Shown: positions 1-6,941, counted from the first letter of the stretch. The stretch is 29,730 nt of DNA from an uncultured Eubacteriales bacterium (GCA_934486755.1 CAKSQT010000016.1:1-29730), one strand, 5' to 3'. A program made the numbers and translations. The notes: generated by a model not told the origin, from the sequence alone.

Positions 1-40
1 GCTCATAACGGCTTTCTACCGCATCTAATTTATCAAACAT
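1..40 (-). CDS. prfA: Peptide chain release factor 1, N-terminal fragment
   Basis: The reverse strand from position 40 starts with ATG and reads MFDKLDAVESRYE before the window ends. This matches the start of bacterial release factor 1 (for example the MLDRLKSIEERYE-type start of Bacillus RF1), which ends translation at UAA and UAG codons. Only 13 residues are visible, so the GGQ and anticodon-mimic motifs cannot be checked. The start codon lies inside the last codons of the DUF951 gene (8-bp overlap), suggesting translational coupling. The identity rests on the short N-terminus plus the common clostridial neighbourhood of a DUF951 gene beside prfA. Confidence 0.75.
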   Translation of the reverse strand, partial: MFDKLDAVESRYE

Positions 41-233
41 CGGCGTTATCCCCATCAATTCTCATTATCTTTTTTACATTTTTTTCTGCTTTTGAGCGCG
101 GGAGCATTACTTCGTGTCCGCAGCCGTCGCACCGCAGTTTAAAATCCATTCCTATTCTCAAAACCGTAAAAGTATCCGTACCGCACGGGTGCTTTTTTTT
201 CATTAACAGTCTGTCACCGACACGTATATCCGT
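33..233 (-). CDS. DUF951 family protein with an apparent ACG start codon
   Basis: This is a 66-residue protein too short for routine gene calling. It reads DIRVGDRLLMKKKHPCG, then CDGCGH, then LPRSK near the C-terminus, which is the DUF951 pattern; the family's function is unknown. The three cysteines (about C17, C35, C38) could bind a metal, but that is inference. No ATG, GTG or TTG occurs in frame between the upstream stop (TAG, about 256-254) and the conserved N-terminal DIRVGD segment. A GGAGG sits at 245-241, exactly 7 nt before an ACG at 233-231 that occupies the place of the family's usual initiator Met. The alternative ATG at 203 would remove RVGDRLL and has only a weak GGTGA upstream. 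The gene overlaps prfA by 8 bp and has its own promoter. Confidence 0.82.
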   Translation of the reverse strand, partial: TDIRVGDRLLMKKKHPCGTDTFTVLRIGMDFKLRCDGCGHEVMLPRSKAEKNVKKIMRIDGDNADV

Positions 234-265
234 AAGCGTTCCTCCGTTCGCACTCTAATACCAAC

Positions 266-294
266 ATTATACATCAGATAAGCATTAAAGGCAA
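266..294 (-). promoter_or_regulatory. Sigma-70-type promoter for DUF951-prfA
   Basis: On the minus strand there is a TTGCCT box (294-289), a 17-bp spacer and a perfect TATAAT (271-266). Transcription would start near 259 and give a leader of about 25 nt ending in the GGAGG Shine-Dalgarno of the DUF951 gene. It implies DUF951-prfA is at least partly transcribed separately from greA. Confidence 0.6.
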
Positions 295-318
295 GCATTA
301 CCAAACGCAACGCCTACC
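290..318 (-). terminator. Weak hairpin after greA
   Basis: Downstream of the greA stop the minus strand can form a 12-bp stem (AAGGTAGGCGTT with AATGCTTGCCTT, three G-U pairs) with a 9-nt loop, followed by only a short T run. It overlaps the -35 box of the next promoter. It may partly terminate the pfl-greA transcript; the weak U-tract keeps confidence low. Confidence 0.35.
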
Positions 319-324
319 TTATTT

Positions 325-828
325 TTAAAACTTTCTTATTTCAAGGCTTTTGTCATCGTCGCCCTTTTCTATATTCTTTATTACAATATAGTAACCGTAT
401 TCATCGCTCACCTTGACATACACCCTGTCGCCCACCTTTCGTCCCATTATCGCCTTTCCCATAGGCGATTCCTTGCTTATAAGGCGTTCAAGCGAATTTT
501 GCCTTAAAGATGTGACAATACGCACCTGCTCGGTAACGTCGTCCTCCTCCACGTAATAGTGTACCGTGTCGAACATACCGACCTCGTCCGCCTTGCTTTG
601 AGGATTTATGACCTTTGCGGTTTTTATCATATTGCGCAGATAGCGTATACGGCTTTCGTTTCTGCCGCGCTCGCGCTTTGCGGCGTGGTATTCGGCGTTT
701 TCGCTTAAATCGCCGAAGCTCCTTGTAAATTTCACTTCTTCAAGTATCTGTGGGCGCACCACCGATATGCGGTGTTCAAGCTCCTCTTTCATTTTATCAA
801 TATCGACCTGTGTAAGCTCGTCATACAT
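325..828 (-). CDS. greA: Transcription elongation factor GreA
   Basis: The 167-residue product fits GreA, which enters the RNA polymerase secondary channel and stimulates transcript cleavage in backtracked complexes. The N-terminal part (about 1-80) is a coiled coil whose tip holds FGDLSENAEYHAAK; D40 and E43 align with the acidic pair known to act in cleavage (D41/E44 in E. coli). The C-terminal part (about 85-167) is the FKBP-like domain, including ISKESPMGKAIMGRKVGD. It is slightly longer than the usual ~158 residues. The ATG at 828 follows a GGAG inside the end of pflA, three bases past the pflA stop, so it is probably co-transcribed with pflB-pflA. Confidence 0.95.
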   Translation of the reverse strand: MYDELTQVDIDKMKEELEHRISVVRPQILEEVKFTRSFGDLSENAEYHAAKRERGRNESRIRYLRNMIKTAKVINPQSKADEVGMFDTVHYYVEEDDVTEQVRIVTSLRQNSLERLISKESPMGKAIMGRKVGDRVYVKVSDEYGYYIVIKNIEKGDDDKSLEIRKF

Positions 829-831
829 AAA

Positions 832-1557
832 TTATTCTCCGTTTTTCAAAATTTTATTAAGCCTTTCGATCTCGGAAGACGGCGTTTCGGGAATATCGGC
901 AAAAGGAAATTTTTTTCCTAACTTTTCATATTTTGACGTGCATAGCTTTCTGAACGCCAAAAGCTCGGTACGCTTTGCGCAACTGTGGCTGTCCGCAATT
1001 CCGCGGAGTTTTTTTATACTCTCCTCGTTATCGTTAAGTCCCTTAATAATTACCTGCCTGAGCCACGTATCCGTATGGTTTCTTTCAAGCATTTCCAAAA
1101 ATTTAAGCGGTTTTTCGATGGAACAGCCGACATATTTTTTATACTGTTCATCGTCGGTATACTTAATATCAAGCAAAACTGTATCCGCAAGAGAGATAAC
1201 CTTTTCAGTCTCGGCGTTACAAACACAGCCGCTTGTATCAAGACAGGTGGTTATGCCGTTTTGTTTGCAAAGCGAAAACAGGGCGATACAAAAATCGGTC
1301 TGCAAGAGCGGTTCGCCGCCAGAAATGGTGACGCCTCCCGTATCGCCGAAGTATTCACGGTATTTTAAAACACGCGAGAACACCTCGCCCACGGTATAGA
1401 CCCTGCCGCCAATTATGCTCTGCGTTTCGGGATTGTGACAGCACCCACATTTAAGCGGACACCCCTGCATAAAAACAACAAAGCGCACACCAGGACCGTC
1501 AAGCGTTCCGAATGTTTCAAACGAGCTTATTCTGCCTGTCTGTTTTTCAAAAGTCAT
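832..1557 (-). CDS. pflA: Pyruvate formate-lyase activating enzyme (radical SAM)
   Basis: This 241-residue radical SAM enzyme generates the glycyl radical on pyruvate formate-lyase. The iron-sulfur motif CxxxCxxC is at C33-C37-C40 within GCPLKCGCCHNPE, with an extra Cys at 39. The N-terminal FETFGTLDGPGVRFVVFMQG and the glycine-rich GGVTISGGEPLLQ (SAM binding) are standard for the family, and the length matches E. coli PflA (246 residues). The ATG at 1557 directly follows the pflB stop, and its Shine-Dalgarno lies in the last pflB codons, so the two are translationally linked. The substrate assignment rests on the adjacent pflB. Confidence 0.95.
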   Translation of the reverse strand: MTFEKQTGRISSFETFGTLDGPGVRFVVFMQGCPLKCGCCHNPETQSIIGGRVYTVGEVFSRVLKYREYFGDTGGVTISGGEPLLQTDFCIALFSLCKQNGITTCLDTSGCVCNAETEKVISLADTVLLDIKYTDDEQYKKYVGCSIEKPLKFLEMLERNHTDTWLRQVIIKGLNDNEESIKKLRGIADSHSCAKRTELLAFRKLCTSKYEKLGKKFPFADIPETPSSEIERLNKILKNGE

Positions 1558-3789
1558 TTACATCGCCTCGTGGAATGTACGGCTTATAACCTCGCGCTGC
1601 TGTTCCCTTGAAAGTTTATTGAAATTGACGGCGTAGCCCGAAACCCTGATAGTCAGATTAGGATATTCTTCGGGATTATTATATGCCTTGATAAGCGTTT
1701 CGCGGTTAAGCACGTTAACGTTAATATGGTGCGCTTTTTTCCTGAAATATCCGTCAATTACGGACACAAGGTTATCCACCCGTTCTTCGCGCGTTCTGCC
1801 GAGCGTGTCGGGAGTAATCGAAAATGTGTTGGATATACCGTCGCGGCAATCGTCATAGCTGATTTTTGCTACTGAATTGAGCGACGCCAACGCCCCGTTC
1901 GTTTCCCTGTTGTGCATAGGGTTTGCGCCTGGCGCAAAGGGCGCGCCCGCTTCTCTGCCGTCGGGCGTTGCGGCGGTCGCTTTGCCGTACATAACATTTG
2001 ATGTAATAGTAAGCACCGACAGCGTATGCTCGGCTCCCCTATAAGCGGGAGTCTTGCGAAGTTCGGTTATCATCTTGTGAGTAAGATAGGTTGCTATACT
2101 GTCCGCTCGGTCATCGTCATTACCGTACTTAGGAAATTCACCCGAGGTTTTATATTCGGTTATATAACCCTCGCCGTCCCTTACGGGTACAACATTGCCG
2201 TATTTTACGGCGCTTAGCGAGTCGATTATTACCGAAAGACCAGCAACGCCGAAAGCCATAAATCTGCCGACATCGGTATCGTGGAGAGCCATTTGCGCGC
2301 TCTCATAGGCATATTTATCGTGCATAAAGTGTATCAGGTTCATCGTGTTTACATACAAATGAGCCATCCACTCAATATATTTATCAAGCCGCGACATCAG
2401 CTCATCATAATCAAGTTTATCGCCCTTCATAACGGACATTTGAGGTCCTATTTTTGAACCCGTTGTAACATCGTATCCGCCGTTAATTGCAATAAGCAAC
2501 AGCTTTGCAAGGTTGCATCTTGCGCCGAAAAACTGCATTTGCTTGCCGACCTTCATAGCGGAAACACAGCACGCGATAGCATAATCGTCGCCGTAAACGG
2601 GGCGCATAAGGTCGTCGTTTTCATACTGTATGGAATCGGTATCTACCGAAACGCCCGCGCAATACTTTTTAAACCCGTCAGGCAATCTTTCCGACCACAA
2701 AACAGTTAGGTTTGGCTCGGGCGACGAGCCGAGGGTATAAAGAGTATTAAGCATACGGAAGCTGTTCTTTGTGACAAGGGTTCTGCCGTCCTCACCCATA
2801 CCGCCCACGCTCTCGGTTATCCACATAGGATCGCCGCCGAAAAGCTCGTTGTATTCTGGGGTTCTTAAATGACGCGCCATACGCAGTTTCATAACAAAAT
2901 CATCTATAATTTCCTGCGCGCCCGTTTCGTCAAGTATCCCCTTTTCCAGATCGCGTTCAATATAAATATCAAAAAAGGTGCTTACCCTGCCGAGCGACAT
3001 TGCGGCGCCGTTCTGCTCCTTTATTGCCGCAAGATAGGCAAAATAGGTCCACTGCACCGCTTCTTTTGCGTTCTTTGCAGGCTCGCTTATATCGTAACCG
3101 TACATAGCCGCCATTTCTTTTATTCCGTTAAGCGCGGCAATTTGGCGGTTGACTTCCTCGCAAAGCCTTATACGTTCTTCGTCAAAATTGCCGTCGGCTA
3201 ATTTTGCACGGTCAGCCTTTTTAAATTCTATTAGTTTATCTATACCGTAAAGCGCAACGCGCCTATAATCGCCTATTATTCTGCCCCTGCCGTATGCGTC
3301 GGGCAGACCCGTCAGCACGTGGCAACGCCTTGCCAAACGCATTTCGTCCGTATATGCGCGAAAAACGCCGTCGTTATGCGTTGTGCGGTATCTGAACTCC
3401 TTTTCAATCTTATCGCTGAGCTTATAGCCGTATGCTTCGCACGCCTGACGCGCCATTCGCATTCCGCCGAAAGGATTTACACCCCTCTTTAAAGGGCGGT
3501 TGGTTTGAAGACCGACTATAATTTCCTTTTCCTTATCAAGATAGCCCGGGGCATAGCTTGTAAGCGCCGAAACCGTTTCGGTATCAATATCAAGCACGCC
3601 GCCGAACTGCCGCTCGACCCCGAAAAGAATGTTCAGCTTATTCATAAGCTCTTTTGTTCTTTCGGTAGCGGGACTTAAAAATTCCGCGCCGCCTTTGTAT
3701 TCCGAATAATTTTTTTGAATAAAATCGCGGACGTCTATTTTGTTTTGCCATTCTCCGACGTTAAAGCCGTTCCAATTTTTATGTTCCAT
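1558..3789 (-). CDS. pflB: Formate C-acetyltransferase (pyruvate formate-lyase)
   Basis: This glycyl-radical enzyme converts pyruvate and CoA to acetyl-CoA and formate in anaerobic fermentation. The catalytic Cys pair is at C407-C408 (YAIACCVSAM) and the radical glycine at about G718 in RVSGYAVNF, 25 residues from the C-terminus as in E. coli PflB. I place the start at ATG 3789 (MEHKNWNGFNVGEW), giving 743 residues, because GAGG lies 6 nt upstream and the family's N-terminus begins there. A longer frame from 3834 reads back through a terminator hairpin and is probably not translated. The gene heads pflB-pflA-greA and has its own promoter and an attenuator-like leader. Confidence 0.97.
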   Translation of the reverse strand: MEHKNWNGFNVGEWQNKIDVRDFIQKNYSEYKGGAEFLSPATERTKELMNKLNILFGVERQFGGVLDIDTETVSALTSYAPGYLDKEKEIIVGLQTNRPLKRGVNPFGGMRMARQACEAYGYKLSDKIEKEFRYRTTHNDGVFRAYTDEMRLARRCHVLTGLPDAYGRGRIIGDYRRVALYGIDKLIEFKKADRAKLADGNFDEERIRLCEEVNRQIAALNGIKEMAAMYGYDISEPAKNAKEAVQWTYFAYLAAIKEQNGAAMSLGRVSTFFDIYIERDLEKGILDETGAQEIIDDFVMKLRMARHLRTPEYNELFGGDPMWITESVGGMGEDGRTLVTKNSFRMLNTLYTLGSSPEPNLTVLWSERLPDGFKKYCAGVSVDTDSIQYENDDLMRPVYGDDYAIACCVSAMKVGKQMQFFGARCNLAKLLLIAINGGYDVTTGSKIGPQMSVMKGDKLDYDELMSRLDKYIEWMAHLYVNTMNLIHFMHDKYAYESAQMALHDTDVGRFMAFGVAGLSVIIDSLSAVKYGNVVPVRDGEGYITEYKTSGEFPKYGNDDDRADSIATYLTHKMITELRKTPAYRGAEHTLSVLTITSNVMYGKATAATPDGREAGAPFAPGANPMHNRETNGALASLNSVAKISYDDCRDGISNTFSITPDTLGRTREERVDNLVSVIDGYFRKKAHHINVNVLNRETLIKAYNNPEEYPNLTIRVSGYAVNFNKLSREQQREVISRTFHEAM

Positions 3790-3803
3790 TTTCAACCTCA
3801 TAT

Positions 3804-3850
3804 AAAAAACAAAAAACGGCAATCCCGCCGTCATAGAAGGAATTGCCGTT
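3804..3850 (-). terminator. Intrinsic terminator in the pflB leader (possible attenuator)
   Basis: On the minus strand AACGGCAATTCC (3850-3839) pairs with GGGATTGCCGTT (3826-3815), a 12-bp stem with one G-T pair and a 12-nt loop. It is followed by six T, a G and six T (3816-3804). The T-tract ends about 5 nt before the pflB GAGG Shine-Dalgarno. A promoter lies upstream, so this is either the end of the uppP transcript or a regulated terminator that pfl transcripts must read through. AATCCCGC at 3863-3856 is exactly complementary to GCGGGATT at 3828-3821, which overlaps the 3' arm and could act as an antiterminator. Confidence 0.75.
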
Positions 3851-3871
3851 AATTTGCGGGATTTGAGTTAC

Positions 3872-3900
3872 ATTTTACAACATAAAATCCCTTTTGTCAA
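3872..3900 (-). promoter_or_regulatory. Near-consensus promoter for pflB-pflA-greA
   Basis: The minus strand holds a perfect TTGACA (3900-3895), a 17-bp spacer and TAAAAT (3877-3872). The predicted start near 3865 puts AAATCCCGC at the very 5' end of the transcript. A dyad GGGATTT (3891-3885) and AAATCCC (3864-3858) brackets the -10 and start region and could be an operator. Confidence 0.75.
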
Positions 3901-3918
3901 CAATAACTTGTGTTTTAT

Positions 3919-4767
3919 TTATCCTGTGACCACAAAATATGCTATTACGATTATACCGAGAACTATTCTGTACCAACCGAATACGGTGAAATCGCGCTTC
4001 TTTATATAACCCATAAGGAATTTAATGGCAACGACCGAAACCAAGAATGCCGTTATCATACCTACGGCTAGCACGGCAAGCTCAGTGCCTGTAAAGCTGA
4101 ACCCGAATTTAAGCAGCTTTATAAAGCTGGCGCCGAACATAACGGGAACAGCGAGGTAAAAGCTGAATTCGGCTGCGGCAACCCTTGAAACGCCGAGCAA
4201 TATAGCGCCGAGTATGGTAGATCCGCTTCTCGAAGTACCTGGTATAAGCGACAAGGCCTGAAAAGCGCCAATCAAAAACGCAGTCTTATATGTTATATCG
4301 CCTATGCCCTTATATTTCGGCACGCGTTCTCTGTTGCGGCGTTCAATAACAACAAACAAAACGCCGTAAACTATAAGCGCCGCGGATACGACCATATAGT
4401 TGTGAAAATGCGCTTGAAAGTAATCGTCCAGCGGGATACCGACCGCCGCCGCAGGAATCATCGCGACAATAACCTTAAACCACATATCCAAAATGTCTTT
4501 TTTGATTATTCCGCCACCCTTGGTTATGTAGTTATATCCCTTTTCCTTATCAAGGGTAAAGGGCCACAGCTTTTTCCAAAAGATGACCACTACCGCAAGT
4601 ATGGCGCCGAGCTGAATAACAACCTCAAACATATTTTTAAAGTCTTCCGACATACCGAGCTTTATAAATTCATCGGCAAGTATCAGGTGACCTGTACTGC
4701 TTATCGGCAGCCATTCGGTTATTCCCTCGATTATACCCAGAATTACGGATTTTAAAATATCTGACAC
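3919..4767 (-). CDS. uppP: Undecaprenyl-diphosphate phosphatase (UppP/BacA)
   Basis: This membrane enzyme dephosphorylates undecaprenyl diphosphate to recycle the lipid carrier for cell-wall and polysaccharide synthesis, and gives intrinsic bacitracin tolerance. Both signature segments are present: IEGITEWLPISSTGHLIL near the N-terminus and PGTSRSGSTILG in the middle, with about eight hydrophobic spans. I choose the GTG at 4767 (SDILKSVILGIIEG) because GGGGG lies 8 nt upstream and the family normally starts just before this segment. A TTG at 4782 is possible but overlaps the hairpin T-tract and lacks a ribosome binding site. Length from the GTG is 282 residues, close to the usual 265-285. Confidence 0.93.
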   Translation of the reverse strand: MSDILKSVILGIIEGITEWLPISSTGHLILADEFIKLGMSEDFKNMFEVVIQLGAILAVVVIFWKKLWPFTLDKEKGYNYITKGGGIIKKDILDMWFKVIVAMIPAAAVGIPLDDYFQAHFHNYMVVSAALIVYGVLFVVIERRNRERVPKYKGIGDITYKTAFLIGAFQALSLIPGTSRSGSTILGAILLGVSRVAAAEFSFYLAVPVMFGASFIKLLKFGFSFTGTELAVLAVGMITAFLVSVVAIKFLMGYIKKRDFTVFGWYRIVLGIIVIAYFVVTG

Positions 4768-4780
4768 AGCATATTCCCCC

Positions 4781-4814
4781 AAAAAGGACTGTACTATAAA
4801 TAATACAGTCCTTT
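4781..4814 (-). terminator. Hairpin with T-tract abutting the uppP ribosome binding site
   Basis: AAAGGACTGTA (minus 4814-4804) and TACAGTCCTTT (4793-4783) form a perfect 11-bp stem with a 10-nt loop. Five T in total (4785-4781) lie immediately before the GGGGG of uppP. It could end read-through from the glg operon, attenuate uppP, or limit access to its ribosome binding site. The stem is symmetric and could also form on the plus strand, but only three T follow there. Confidence 0.55.
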
Positions 4815-4820
4815 AATGTG

Positions 4821-4844
4821 ACAGGTTCAAGTCCTGTCGCACTA
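4821..4844 (+). other. tRNA T-arm-like fragment (possible tRNA 3' remnant)
   Basis: ACAGG-TTCAAGT-CCTGT (4821-4837) has the exact geometry of a tRNA T-stem and a loop fitting the TTCRANY consensus, followed by seven bases (CGCACTA) where an acceptor strand would be. No D arm or anticodon arm precedes it, because a hairpin and uppP start at once upstream. It is therefore a remnant at best, possibly a broken tRNA 3' end or old attachment site. The stem also extends beyond five pairs (GTG with CGC), so a plain hairpin that resembles a T-arm is equally possible. Confidence 0.3.
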
Positions 4845-5119
4845 GGCTGATGAGAGTCAAACCCGTCACGCCTACAAATAATAATTTTTTGTCTTTTCTT
4901 GTCTCGTCACTTGTAATACGACAGTATTACTGCGTTCCTCGACTTCGCCCTTACAAAAAATTATTTATTTGTGAGGTCAAAGAGTTTCTCTCAGCCGCCT
5001 TTTTCCGAAAGGCGAAGCGTGAGATTTGCAGTAAGGCTGTCGCCTTACAAAAATAAGTGCAAGCAAGGCGATAAAAGGCGGCAAGTGAAACCGTAACGTG
5101 TTCGGCTCTCATCAGCCTA
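4843..5119. repeat. TA-flanked palindromic element, copy A
   Basis: A 273-bp non-coding unit lies between TA dinucleotides (4843-4844 and 5118-5119). Its ends are perfect inverted repeats GGCTGATGAGAG (4845-4856) and CTCTCATCAGCC (5106-5117). Inside are two long hairpins. The first pairs about 4871-4892 with 4953-4976 and carries an inner hairpin GTAATAC-GACA-GTATTAC (4913-4930). The second pairs GCCGCCTTTT (4994-5003) with AAAAGGCGGC (5073-5082) and carries GTAAGGC-TGTC-GCCTTAC (5031-5048). It shares this layout and several junction segments with copy B. No protein is recognisable. It resembles a miniature inverted-repeat element or a structured RNA or cruciform; I cannot name a family. Confidence 0.8.
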
Positions 5120-5393
5120 GGCAAGCGGTAATAAATCCAAACCCGTTTTACGTGTGCAGATTTTCCGCATTGCATTGTTAAAATACTCGTTAATCCGAAA
5201 GGATTAACTGCGTTTTGTGCCTCGCCCTGCAAAAAATCTGTTGCACGTAAAATCTACGACCTAAAAAGAGCGTATTTTAGAGTGGATTTTTATGCGGAGA
5301 AGGCAGCAAGGCTGTCGCCTTGCAACGACGACAAGTGAAAATACGCCGAAAAGACGCCGTTTTAGGCGGATTCGGATTATTACCACTTGCCTA
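5118..5393. repeat. TA-flanked palindromic element, copy B
   Basis: A 272-bp unit abuts copy A, shares its TA (5118-5119) and ends at TA 5392-5393, four bases after the glgA stop in transcription order. Its ends are imperfect inverted repeats (5120-5138 and 5374-5391) beginning GGCAAG and ending CTTGCC. The first internal stem pairs TTTTACGTG (5146-5154) with CACGTAAAA (5244-5252) around TTAATCC-GAAA-GGATTAA (5190-5207). The second pairs GCGTATTTT (5270-5278) with AAAATACGC (5338-5346) around GCAAGGC-TGTC-GCCTTGC (5306-5323). Segments shared with copy A are CAAACCCGT, ACTGCGTT, CGCCCT, CAAAAAAT, CAAGTGAAA and TTCGG. The pairing arms differ between copies but stay complementary within each. 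Confidence 0.8.
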
Positions 5394-5397
5394 ACAA

Positions 5398-6819
5398 TTA
5401 TTGTGCAACTATTTCCTTGTAAAGTCTTATATACGCGTTTGCTGATGTTCCCCAGCTGTTATCGCACTGCATACCGCGTTTACGGAGAATATCCCAGCCC
5501 TGCTTGTCGGCATATCCCGCAAGCGCGCGCCAGACGGTATTTTCCATATCGTGCGCATTGTAGTTATGGAATGTGAAGCCGTTGCCCTCACCGTCGCCGC
5601 TGTCCTTAATGGTGTCGTTAAGACCGCCCGTTTCGCGGACTATCGGAACAGTTCCGTAACGCAGAGCCACCATCTGAGCAAGACCGCAGGGTTCGCTCTG
5701 GCTCGGCATTAAGAACATATCGGAGCCTGCGTATATCTTGTGCGCGAGCTGCATATCAAAACCGAGTTTAAGCGCAACCTTATCGGGATAGCGCTGTGCA
5801 ACATCGTGGAAGAAGGTTTCAAACTCCCACTCGCCCGAACCTAATATCACAAACTGAATATCAGCCTTCAAAAGCTCTTCGAACACGCATTTTACAAGGT
5901 CAAAGCCTTTATGCTTCACAAGGCGGCTCACTATTCCTATTATCGGAACATCTTTTTTCTGCGGCAAGCCGAGGTCCTGACGAAGCATTTTCTTATTATA
6001 CTCTTTTCCCTTCATATCGTCAACAGAATAATTTTTGTATATATATCCGTCGGTTTCGGGGTTGTATACATCGCCGTCAATACCGTTCACTATACCGCAC
6101 AGCTTAAACTGAAATTCTCTTAAAATATTATCAAGCCCGTGCGAATAATATGGATCAAGTATCTCGTTTGCATAGGTCGGGGATACCGTTGTAACCTTAT
6201 CGGCGCACTGTATCGCGCCCTTCATAAAGTTGATACAGCCGTCATAATCAAGCAGGCTCTCACATTCTGGCGGAAGACCGAGAACATCATTGGCAAGCTC
6301 GTGACCGTATTTACCCTGATACTGAATATTATGTATTGTAAATACCGTTTTCATTTTGCTGTAAAGCTCGTCATAACGGTAAAACGCATTGAGATAAACG
6401 GGCACAAGCGCCGTCTGCCAATCATTGCAGTGAATTATGTCGGGCTTAAAATCAATATACGGGATTATTTCAAGAACTGCACGCGAGAAAAACGCAAAGC
6501 GTTCGGCGTCGTCATAGTGTCCGTAAAGTCCGTCACGCTTAAAGTAATACTGATTGTCTATGAAATAGTATATTACGCCGTCCATATGAGCCTCGAATAT
6601 ACCGCAGTATTGGCGGCGCCACGAAACGGGTACCGTTATACTGCATATAAAATTCATTTTGCTTTTAAGGCTTTCGGGAATTGAGCTATACATCGGCATA
6701 ACAATTCGACAGCCGATAAGTCTGCGCCTGAGAGCCTTCGGCAATGCGCCCGAAACGTCCGCAAGACCGCCCGACATAGCAAACGGGTATGCTTCACTTG
6801 TTGCAAATAAAACCTTCAT
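5398..6819 (-). CDS. glgA: Glycogen synthase (ADP-glucose type)
   Basis: This GT5 glycosyltransferase extends alpha-1,4-glucan from ADP-glucose. The start is ATG 6819 (MKVLFATSEAYPFAM), with GGAG 8 nt upstream, giving 473 residues, close to E. coli GlgA (477). A longer in-frame reading from 6891 has no family support. The C-terminal half has the GT-B nucleotide-sugar motif SQSEPCGLAQ and ETGGLNDTI, plus KHKGFDL. The N-terminal ADP-glucose loop, normally K-x-G-G-L, reads AMSGGLADV, so position 15 is Met where E. coli has Lys15. It is last in glgB-glgC-glgD-glgA, separated from glgD by about 120 bp that can form a GCCGTTT/AAACGGC hairpin (6836-6873). Confidence 0.95.
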   Translation of the reverse strand: MKVLFATSEAYPFAMSGGLADVSGALPKALRRRLIGCRIVMPMYSSIPESLKSKMNFICSITVPVSWRRQYCGIFEAHMDGVIYYFIDNQYYFKRDGLYGHYDDAERFAFFSRAVLEIIPYIDFKPDIIHCNDWQTALVPVYLNAFYRYDELYSKMKTVFTIHNIQYQGKYGHELANDVLGLPPECESLLDYDGCINFMKGAIQCADKVTTVSPTYANEILDPYYSHGLDNILREFQFKLCGIVNGIDGDVYNPETDGYIYKNYSVDDMKGKEYNKKMLRQDLGLPQKKDVPIIGIVSRLVKHKGFDLVKCVFEELLKADIQFVILGSGEWEFETFFHDVAQRYPDKVALKLGFDMQLAHKIYAGSDMFLMPSQSEPCGLAQMVALRYGTVPIVRETGGLNDTIKDSGDGEGNGFTFHNYNAHDMENTVWRALAGYADKQGWDILRKRGMQCDNSWGTSANAYIRLYKEIVAQ

Positions 6820-6941
6820 TTTGAATCTCCATTCCGCCGTTTGGCTTAAAGCTGTCCGCAGTTCGGAAACGGCAACCGAATTATGCGTCACTATTCATTC
6901 CTGTATTTTACCACAAAACGACTGTCGAAAAAACAAGAAAT

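Noticed and set aside
767..1399. Long plus-strand open frames opposite pflA, metH, glgA and others
   Set aside because: They lie fully antisense to well-supported genes, show no recognisable motifs, and have low-complexity Ser/Ile/Leu-rich products typical of shadow frames.
3790..3834. N-terminal extension of pyruvate formate-lyase
   Set aside because: The extra 15 codons are read through the terminator hairpin and T-tract. The ATG at 3789 has a good ribosome binding site and matches the family start.
4951..5232. A 93-codon minus-strand open frame spanning both palindromic elements
   Set aside because: It runs through hairpin arms and inner hairpins of two repeat units, resembles no protein family, and its codons track the palindromes. 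I treat it as a by-product of the repeats.
6820..6891. 24-residue N-terminal extension of glycogen synthase
   Set aside because: It has no similarity to GlgA N-termini, and the ATG at 6819 has GGAG at correct spacing.
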